A DNA stretch of 33,889 nt from Treponema sp. (GTDB taxonomy: Bacteria; Spirochaetota; Spirochaetia; Treponematales; Treponemataceae), in contig SHOL01000008.1 of the NCBI GenBank assembly GCA_004294945.1, positions 1 through 33,889 on the forward strand, read 5' to 3'. The notes under the pieces are model-generated. The model had not been told where the DNA came from, made no database searches, and worked only from the letters and a program-made list of their open reading frames with translations. The translations under genes and the position numbers were made by a program. Below are positions 28,255 through 33,889 of the stretch, in pieces (position 1 is the first letter of the stretch; every line of letters starts with the position of its first letter).

Positions 28255-30951
28255 ATGACAATGCCTGCTTCACGAACCCGGAGGCTGATTGCTTCGGTCT
28301 TCTCTGGTTCGATACTGTTTCTTGTGTCAGCCTATTTGACTATATCATTATTGATTTCGCTCATTGATCCTTCTATGGTTCCGCTTTCAGTTTCCGGGCC
28401 CGGAACTGTTCTGCTGAACGTGTACGGGTTTTCTTCCTTCCTGGTTCCGGCAGTAACGCTCTGGGCTTCGCTGCTGCTGCTCATCCCCGCCTGGTCGTTC
28501 CGTTCGACGCTTCTGTTATCGTTTTCCGCCGTTTATTTTCTGACAGTCCTGGCCGCAGAAAAAAGTATGAACGCAACAGCGCGCTTCCGCTCCGATTCGA
28601 ACCTCTCGGGACTCATCACCGCCGGAATTATTGTAACAATGCTCCTTTCACTGGTGCTGGAAGTTCTTGTTGTCTTGCTTCTTGCAGACCGAATCGAGCA
28701 GAGCAGGACAGACAGCCGCCAGGATAGCGATACCCCGGAAGTTGAATTCGAGCTGCCCGATGACATAGACGCAGAAATCGAGCCCGACGAAGCGGAATAT
28801 GTAGACGAACCTGAACCAACAGACGCGGGCGATGCAACACTCGCAGGCGAACCGGCTGCAGGTGGCGATGCAACACTCGCGGGAGAACCAACAGACGCGG
28901 GCGAACCGGCTGCCGGAGCCGAAGCGGAAGATCCGTTGTCTTTTGTCGGTCGCGGCGCTCCGAATCGCGACCAGGCGGAAATTCAGTACGAATATGCATA
29001 CTCGGTTCGGCCTATCGAAGATCTGCCTGAACACATCGCCGAGGATGACATTGTCCAGCCTGATGAGGCGGACGCGATTTTTGCACTGGCTGATGACGGT
29101 TTTGAATTGCCAGAAGACGATGCAGCACTGGCTGAAGACGGCGAGGTGCCTGTTTCCGCGGAGCCGTCTGTTTCCGCAGGGCCATCCGATCTGGGCGTTG
29201 CGGGTAAACCGGCAGCAGGCGGTTTGCGCGCAGCTGCCGAACTCAAGCGTGCCGCGCTTGCGGAAGACTCGGTCGAAGCCGATTTCATGCTTGACGAAAT
29301 TTTCGATGACCTTGACGGGAATGATGATGACCTTGACGAGACTGATGATCCAGTCGACGACGATCCGGGAGTCGTGGATTTTATTGTCGATGACGCTGGT
29401 CTGGAAGACGATTCGGAATTCGATGCTGAGTTACCCGATGTTGTCAGTATTCCTCCAGCACCCCGTTCCGGGGAGTTGACCGGAACAGAAGTGGTTCTGG
29501 ATTCCGGGAAGCCCGGTCTGTTCGGCCGGAAAAAACGCCAGGTGTACTCAGTTCCGTTCGACATACTGACGTCGTATCCGGATGGTGAATACTGGGTAAT
29601 AGACGATGCTACCCGGCGTTCGGCGGTAGCGCTCAAGGAAACGCTGAACGAATTCCGAATTCAGGCTGATGTTACCGGTATCAGAAAAGGCCCGGTTATT
29701 ACCATGTTCGAAATTCTTCCTGCGCCGGGGGTTAAATTATCCCGAATTGTCGGTTTGCAGGATAATATTGCGCTCAGGCTTGCTGCCTCCAGCGTCCGTA
29801 TTGTTGCGCCGATTCCCGGAAAACATGCTGTGGGCATAGAAGTGCCAAACGCTCGGCGCGCGATTGTGAGCTTTCGGGAACTGATCGAAAGCGATATTCC
29901 ACAGTCCAAAAAGATGGAAATTCCCGTTGTTTTGGGCAAGGATATTACCGGAGAGGCACAGTTGCTTGATCTGGCTTCAACGCCGCATTTGCTGATTGCC
30001 GGCTCTACCGGATCGGGAAAATCCGTCTGCGTCAATTCAATCATTCTGTCCATCTTGTACAAGCGTTCACCCGAGGACGTAAAACTCATTCTCATCGACC
30101 CGAAGATAGTCGAACTCAAGTTGTATAACGATATCGGACATCTGCTGTCTCCGGTAATCACGGAGCCGAAAAAGGCTTTCCAGGCGTTGCAATACTGTCT
30201 GTGCGAGATGGAGCGGCGGTATGCCCTTCTGGACGGTATGGGTGTTCGCGACATAAAGAGTTATAACCGGAGAATCAAGGAACGGAATATTGCTACCGAA
30301 AAGCTGCCGTACCTTGTAGTTATCATCGACGAATTCGCAGATCTGATGGCGACTACCGGCAAGGAGCTTGAATCGACGGTAGCCAGACTATGCGCAATGA
30401 GCCGCGCTGTCGGTATTCATCTGGTTCTGGCGACGCAGCGGCCTTCTATCGATGTTATTACCGGTCTTATCAAGGCTAACATACCGACCCGCATCGCGTT
30501 TATGGTTGCGTCGAAAATGGACAGCCGGATTATAATCGACCAGGTCGGAGCCGAAAAGCTTCTGGGACGCGGCGATATGCTGTATGCAAGCGCGACAGAT
30601 CCGTTCCCTGTCCGTATCCAGGGCGCATTCGTATCCGAAGAGGAAGTCGAACGGGTTGTTGAGCACGTCAAGACGCTCGGCGAACCGGAGTACATCGATG
30701 AGGAAATCTTTGTCGAGGACGATGACGACAGTGTAATCGACGCGTCTCTGTTTTCCGACGGGGAAGATCCGCTGTATGAAAAGGCGCTGGAGATTGTGCT
30801 GCTGGCAGGAAAGGCTTCGGCTTCGTATATTCAGCGAAAGCTGAAAATCGGCTACAATCGTGCCGCCCGTCTTGTTGAAGACATGGAAGCGCGAGGAATT
30901 GTCGGTCCGGCAAACGGATCAAAACCCCGCGACGTGATACATCATCCGTAG
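28255..30951 (+). CDS. ftsK: DNA translocase FtsK/SpoIIIE
   Basis: The 898-residue product has an N-terminal membrane part of about four spans (15-150), an acidic Ala/Asp/Glu/Pro linker (about 155-410) and the motor. The motor shows the alpha domain (VTGIRKGPVITMFEILPAPG), Walker A GSTGSGKS (583-590), Walker B VVIIDEFADLM (Asp692) and the sensor region LATQRPSIDVITGLIKANIP. The C-terminal gamma winged helix (about 835-898, KASASYIQRKLKIGYNRAA) should read polar chromosome motifs. FtsK pumps DNA during chromosome segregation at the division septum. The linker contains a direct DNA repeat (28828-28894). GGGAG precedes ATG 28255; an ATG at 28261 is also possible. Confidence 0.95.
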   Translation: MTMPASRTRRLIASVFSGSILFLVSAYLTISLLISLIDPSMVPLSVSGPGTVLLNVYGFSSFLVPAVTLWASLLLLIPAWSFRSTLLLSFSAVYFLTVLAAEKSMNATARFRSDSNLSGLITAGIIVTMLLSLVLEVLVVLLLADRIEQSRTDSRQDSDTPEVEFELPDDIDAEIEPDEAEYVDEPEPTDAGDATLAGEPAAGGDATLAGEPTDAGEPAAGAEAEDPLSFVGRGAPNRDQAEIQYEYAYSVRPIEDLPEHIAEDDIVQPDEADAIFALADDGFELPEDDAALAEDGEVPVSAEPSVSAGPSDLGVAGKPAAGGLRAAAELKRAALAEDSVEADFMLDEIFDDLDGNDDDLDETDDPVDDDPGVVDFIVDDAGLEDDSEFDAELPDVVSIPPAPRSGELTGTEVVLDSGKPGLFGRKKRQVYSVPFDILTSYPDGEYWVIDDATRRSAVALKETLNEFRIQADVTGIRKGPVITMFEILPAPGVKLSRIVGLQDNIALRLAASSVRIVAPIPGKHAVGIEVPNARRAIVSFRELIESDIPQSKKMEIPVVLGKDITGEAQLLDLASTPHLLIAGSTGSGKSVCVNSIILSILYKRSPEDVKLILIDPKIVELKLYNDIGHLLSPVITEPKKAFQALQYCLCEMERRYALLDGMGVRDIKSYNRRIKERNIATEKLPYLVVIIDEFADLMATTGKELESTVARLCAMSRAVGIHLVLATQRPSIDVITGLIKANIPTRIAFMVASKMDSRIIIDQVGAEKLLGRGDMLYASATDPFPVRIQGAFVSEEEVERVVEHVKTLGEPEYIDEEIFVEDDDDSVIDASLFSDGEDPLYEKALEIVLLAGKASASYIQRKLKIGYNRAARLVEDMEARGIVGPANGSKPRDVIHHP
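28828..28894 (+). repeat. Direct repeat in the ftsK linker
   Basis: Two copies of a stretch encoding GDATLAGEP start near 28828 and 28864, with the nearby segments TDAGE and EPAAG also repeated. They look like recent in-frame duplication of linker codons. Confidence 0.6.
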
Positions 30952-30956
30952 ATCGG

Positions 30957-30976
30957 TTCTGTTCAGTTGAACAGAA
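30957..30976. terminator. Hairpin between convergent ftsK and cheD ends
   Basis: TTCTGTTC pairs with GAACAGAA around AGTT, covering the cheD stop codon 6 bases after the ftsK stop. It has no T run on either strand, so it is a weak two-sided terminator at best. Confidence 0.4.
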
Positions 30977-31568
30977 ATATGGTTCCGCTCTCCGATTTCT
31001 TGTTTTCTTCGAGCTTGTTCTGCCAGAAGCTGTGTTCGTTTTTCTCCAGGGCAACTTCCGCGGTGTTTTTAATAAAACGGCGGTATACGGCATAAGTGTC
31101 GGTTCGGAATTTGATAACCCGTCCCTGTGTTCCGCCGATATCCATCGATTCTGTCGCAATTTTTTCGGTGTTCAGAAATTCTTTGATAAATCTGGCGTTG
31201 ACGTCGCCGACGCACATGAAGTTGTCCTGGACATCGAGCTGAATAACCGCCGCTCCGCCGAATACTTTAGCCTTGAAGTATTTTCGCTCTGCCCCTTTTT
31301 TCAGCAGTGCGTTTATTAGAAGCTCCATCGCATTAATTCCGTAGCGCCCCGCTTCGCTGATCGGCATCGGTATGTCTTTGGCATACCGTCTGTTTGCCAG
31401 CAAAAAGTGGTTCATGCCGGCAACCTTGTTCACCGGATCGTACAGACAGACAGCTATGCAGGACCCGAGCAGTGTGGTGATGAGCGAAGGTTCGGCTGTA
31501 ACAGCTTGTTCGCCGGGATGTACCACGATCTTGGGCAAATGCAGCAGATCGGGCTGTTCGGAGTTCAT
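30963..31568 (-). CDS. cheD: Chemoreceptor glutamine deamidase CheD
   Basis: ATG at 31568 overlaps the symporter stop by one base (TGATG) and gives 201 residues; an in-frame TTG one codon upstream is possible. The catalytic residues are Cys37 in LLGSCIAVCLYDP, His54 in GMNHF and Thr31, with the same spacing as the Cys27/His44/Thr21 set described for Thermotoga CheD. CheD deamidates glutamines in methyl-accepting chemoreceptors, usually tuned by CheC. The C-terminus carries about 40 extra residues (NKLEENKKSESGTIFLF). No other chemotaxis gene lies in the window, and coupling to a transporter gene is unusual. Confidence 0.9.
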   Translation of the reverse strand: MNSEQPDLLHLPKIVVHPGEQAVTAEPSLITTLLGSCIAVCLYDPVNKVAGMNHFLLANRRYAKDIPMPISEAGRYGINAMELLINALLKKGAERKYFKAKVFGGAAVIQLDVQDNFMCVGDVNARFIKEFLNTEKIATESMDIGGTQGRVIKFRTDTYAVYRRFIKNTAEVALEKNEHSFWQNKLEENKKSESGTIFLFN

Positions 31569-32797
31569 CAAATAAAGAACCGTAAATCCCGATGATTAAC
31601 CATGTCCCACTTCTTGCCGACGATGTAGGTTCCGGCAAGAGCCGTGAGTGCGTCTATTGCTGCCGCAACAGAACCCAGGAAAAAGGCAGCCGGTTTCAGG
31701 ATAAGGTACCCTGCCTCGAAGCCCCGACCGTACAGGGCGCAGATTGCCGCAAGCGCTATGAAGGTACCTCCCGAGGGAAACCGCCCCAAAAAGAAGGAAA
31801 TCAGTATGGCAGCTCCGATAAGCCAGACCATGTCGGAAAATGAAATGCCGAGACTGGAATAGGATTTCAGTATGACTATAAAACTGACGGTAACAACGAG
31901 GGCCGAGCCGCCCCTGCCGAAGATTGAAAACATCGGTAATGTAACCGACGAGATTCTTCTGCGTACTCCGAGGCTTTCGTTGGTGTGTCTGAGCAGTACC
32001 GGCAGCGTCATAATAGTGTCGCCGGAGAAGAACGAGGCAAGGACGGGCGCGATACCGGCGTACAGAATCCGGTACGGATTGATCTTGCCGCATAAAAGCC
32101 GGATCAGCGCCGGATACAGCACCAGTGCGACAAAAAGCAGGTCGAACAGGAGCAGCAGGATAAAATCGACAAATACGCGGGAGGCGATCATTGATCGGTA
32201 TTCAAAGACCCAGTTAATCGATAGTGCGATCATCCCGATCGAGACAAGATCGACAAAAAAGGTCATCACGGCATAGGCTACGCGCGAAAGCGAATCGAAA
32301 AGGGTCAGGGTTGCTTTTGCTTCGCTTTTGTCAACTGCGCAGCCTGCTCCTGCAAAGCCGCCAAAAATGCACAACGGCAGTATGAACGATCCATTGGTTA
32401 ATGCCTCAAAGGCGCTTGTCGGCAACAGCTGCCTGAAAGACTCCACGATTCCCAGGGCTTCGATGTCTGTGGTCCCTTCGACAAAAATGGGGATGCGGGA
32501 CGGATTTCGCACAAGAACACTGATCAGTCCCGTGACGGCAAGCAGAATTGTCGTTATAATGAGTATGAGCGAAGTGAATGTACCGAGTTTCAGCAGCGAC
32601 CGGCTCTCGCGCAGTTCGTAGACGCCGATGGTAAAGCTGAAAAAGAGGACTGGATACAGGGAATACCTGCCGAAGCGTATGCTGAGGTCCGCGAGGACCT
32701 TGACGGCTTCGTTGAAGATATCGTTACGAGTCGGTGCTATAAGTGCGAAAGCTATTCCGATCACGATTCCGGCAAGATATTTTATCCAGATTTTCAT
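31568..32797 (-). CDS. Dicarboxylate/amino acid:cation symporter family protein (divergent)
   Basis: I choose ATG at 32797 (MKIWIKYLAGIVIG), giving 409 residues with about eight spans and two re-entrant-like segments. Overall layout matches the SDF/DAACS family (GltP, DctA): an N-terminal KIWIKYLAGIVIG span, SFFSGDTIMTLPVL in the first hairpin position and LPMFSIFGRGGSAL in the seventh span. Key motifs differ: the serine-rich Ser-Ser-Ser is Ser-Gly-Asp, and the cation/substrate motif Asn-Met-Asp-Gly-Thr is Gly-Arg-Gly-Gly-Ser. Substrate and ion coupling therefore cannot be assumed. A promoter abuts the start codon and no ribosome binding site is seen. It is translationally coupled to cheD. 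Confidence 0.8.
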   Translation of the reverse strand: MKIWIKYLAGIVIGIAFALIAPTRNDIFNEAVKVLADLSIRFGRYSLYPVLFFSFTIGVYELRESRSLLKLGTFTSLILIITTILLAVTGLISVLVRNPSRIPIFVEGTTDIEALGIVESFRQLLPTSAFEALTNGSFILPLCIFGGFAGAGCAVDKSEAKATLTLFDSLSRVAYAVMTFFVDLVSIGMIALSINWVFEYRSMIASRVFVDFILLLLFDLLFVALVLYPALIRLLCGKINPYRILYAGIAPVLASFFSGDTIMTLPVLLRHTNESLGVRRRISSVTLPMFSIFGRGGSALVVTVSFIVILKSYSSLGISFSDMVWLIGAAILISFFLGRFPSGGTFIALAAICALYGRGFEAGYLILKPAAFFLGSVAAAIDALTALAGTYIVGKKWDMVNHRDLRFFI

Positions 32798-32804
32798 GCA
32801 ATAA

Positions 32805-32833
32805 AGGATACCGGATGCTCCGGTTCCAGTCAA
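32805..32833 (-). promoter_or_regulatory. Promoter abutting the symporter start codon
   Basis: On the minus strand TTGACT (32833-32828) and TATCCT (32810-32805) are 17 bases apart. Seven bases separate the -10 box from ATG 32797, predicting an almost leaderless mRNA. No Shine-Dalgarno sequence is present. Confidence 0.5.
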
Positions 32834-32847
32834 TCGGAAGGTGATAC

Positions 32848-33889
32848 ATGAGCACATGGTATACGCTCAATGCGTGTTTGAGCGTTTTGATGATACTGGT
32901 ATTTGCCTTCCTGAACCTGTTTGCAAAAAAACGCAAACGGCTGCATGTACGGCTTGGTTTTCTCGGGATTTTTATATCGTTCGGCATTATCACAAATATG
33001 CTCATATCAACTGGTGTTGTTGCGCCGCTGTTTCTGATCCGGGCAAGCATGTATTTCTGGGGCTGGTTTGCGGCTCTTGTCTATCTTTCGTTTCTTATCG
33101 ATATTACCTCTGCCAGGCGGTCGAAATACTTTTATTTTTCGTATGCCATACCCTTTGCGTTGGCAATCCTTACCGCCGGCATCGATGTGTTTTGGTTTCA
33201 CATTGTGCTTTTGGCAGGCGGTACGGTGACCGTGGGTTTTTTCAGCATTTATTTTACGCTTGCCTGGATACGGGCTGCAACAGATAACCGCGCCCGCCGC
33301 GACGGCGAGTGGATGCTGATGGTGTTCATTGCGTTCGGTCTGGGGACGATTGTCAGCTACACCCATCAGATGACAGAAGTGTTCTGGCTGCTTTCGATAT
33401 GGTATCTGGTGCTGCATATCGCGGTTCACCATCTGGGCATTACGGAGCATCTGTCGAGTCCGGAAAACATTGCTATTATTGATAACGTGTTCGACATTGT
33501 CGTTATTCTTGATCATGCGGGGAAAATCGTGCGTCTGAACAGCAGGGGGTTTACTCTTACCGGTTGTTCTGCTTCGCGCATGTATGGGAACGGGCTGGAG
33601 CTGCTGGTAAGCCATCCGGAGCTGTCGGCCGGAACCAGAACCGACTGGCTTGCCCGGTACAGCTGGTTCGATACCGGAGTCGGGCAATCCCGCAGTCCTT
33701 CCATAGATGCCTGGGTTATGTGCGATTCGGGTGAAGAAATTCCGGTTGACTTGCGCGTTCTTGCGTTGGCCGATTCTTCCCGGCGGGTTACCGGTTATGT
33801 TGTGTCTGCGACCGACATGCGCATTACGCGCCAGCTTATGAAAGAAATCTCTGACCGGGAATACGCAGCCAGGGATCTTGCCCTTTCGG
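32848..33889 (+). CDS. Membrane sensor protein with PAS domain, probable histidine kinase or other signalling enzyme (3' truncated)
   Basis: ATG 32848 follows GGAAGGTG and the frame stays open to the window end (347 full codons). About seven hydrophobic spans fill residues 5-200 (LSVLMILVFAFLNLFAKKRK and GWFAALVYLSFLIDI among them), resembling 7TM sensor modules. A PAS-like domain follows at about 208-330: NIAIIDNVFDIVVILDHAGK, IVRLNSRGFTLTGCS and GYVVSATDMRITRQL. The final residues (KEISDREYAARDLAL) look like a signalling helix leading to an output domain outside the window. The output could be a histidine kinase, a GGDEF or another module. It is divergent from the symporter-cheD pair. Confidence 0.75.
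   Translation, partial: MSTWYTLNACLSVLMILVFAFLNLFAKKRKRLHVRLGFLGIFISFGIITNMLISTGVVAPLFLIRASMYFWGWFAALVYLSFLIDITSARRSKYFYFSYAIPFALAILTAGIDVFWFHIVLLAGGTVTVGFFSIYFTLAWIRAATDNRARRDGEWMLMVFIAFGLGTIVSYTHQMTEVFWLLSIWYLVLHIAVHHLGITEHLSSPENIAIIDNVFDIVVILDHAGKIVRLNSRGFTLTGCSASRMYGNGLELLVSHPELSAGTRTDWLARYSWFDTGVGQSRSPSIDAWVMCDSGEEIPVDLRVLALADSSRRVTGYVVSATDMRITRQLMKEISDREYAARDLALS

Noticed and set aside
33007-33687. Minus-strand open frame opposite the PAS sensor gene
   Set aside because: The plus-strand frame has a ribosome binding site, membrane spans and a PAS pattern; the antisense frame has none of these.

Overview
The window looks like chromosomal DNA of a spirochaete, probably Treponema-like. This is inferred from gene content, not from a marker gene: a maltodextrin ABC operon with lipoprotein hydrolases, an Rpn-type (PD-(D/E)XK) nuclease fragment, and a cell-envelope block of TPR protein, LysM protein, lytic transglycosylase, uppP and ftsK. 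No rRNA, tRNA, CRISPR array or intact insertion sequence was recognised. Almost all of the window is coding.

Region 1 (1-540) holds the 3' end of an Rpn-family nuclease gene, a short frame-broken piece of a second one, and DNA without a convincing gene.

Region 2 (541-16627) is an alpha-glucan (starch/glycogen/maltodextrin) utilisation locus. In order it encodes an outer-membrane barrel with an N-terminal glycogen-binding (CBM48-like) domain, a lipoprotein of three related repeats, two tandem paralogous GH13 amylases, a pullulanase lipoprotein, MalE, MalF, MalG and a third GH13 lipoprotein. Three promoters (before 670, 8269 and 11247) carry palindromes of the type AAACCGGTTT, each centred about 11-12 bases past the -10 box. 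This suggests one LacI-family repressor, which is not encoded here. The likely workflow is binding and passage at the outer membrane, hydrolysis and debranching by exported or lipid-anchored enzymes, then uptake of maltodextrins by MalEFG. The transport ATPase is not in the window.

Region 3 (16628-22751) holds a membrane protein with a duplicated CmpB-like domain, metA on the minus strand (with Glu111, predicting acetyl-CoA use), and tex-rsmG.

Region 4 (22702-30951) is a cell-envelope block. A minus-strand membrane TPR protein ends in an Mrr-like nuclease fold that seems to have lost its active site. Divergent from it is a protein with an Hsp70 substrate-binding-like domain, one membrane helix, a Pro/Val/Glu linker and a LysM domain. 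A lytic transglycosylase, uppP and ftsK follow.

Region 5 (30963-33889) has cheD translationally coupled to an atypical dicarboxylate/cation-symporter-family protein on the minus strand, and a divergent membrane PAS sensor protein that runs off the window.

The most unusual items are the CBM48-barrel fusion and its locus, the Hsp70-SBD/LysM protein with its divergent TPR/Mrr-like neighbour, and three genes (tex, the TPR gene, the symporter) whose promoters sit so close to the start codon that the mRNAs should be nearly leaderless.
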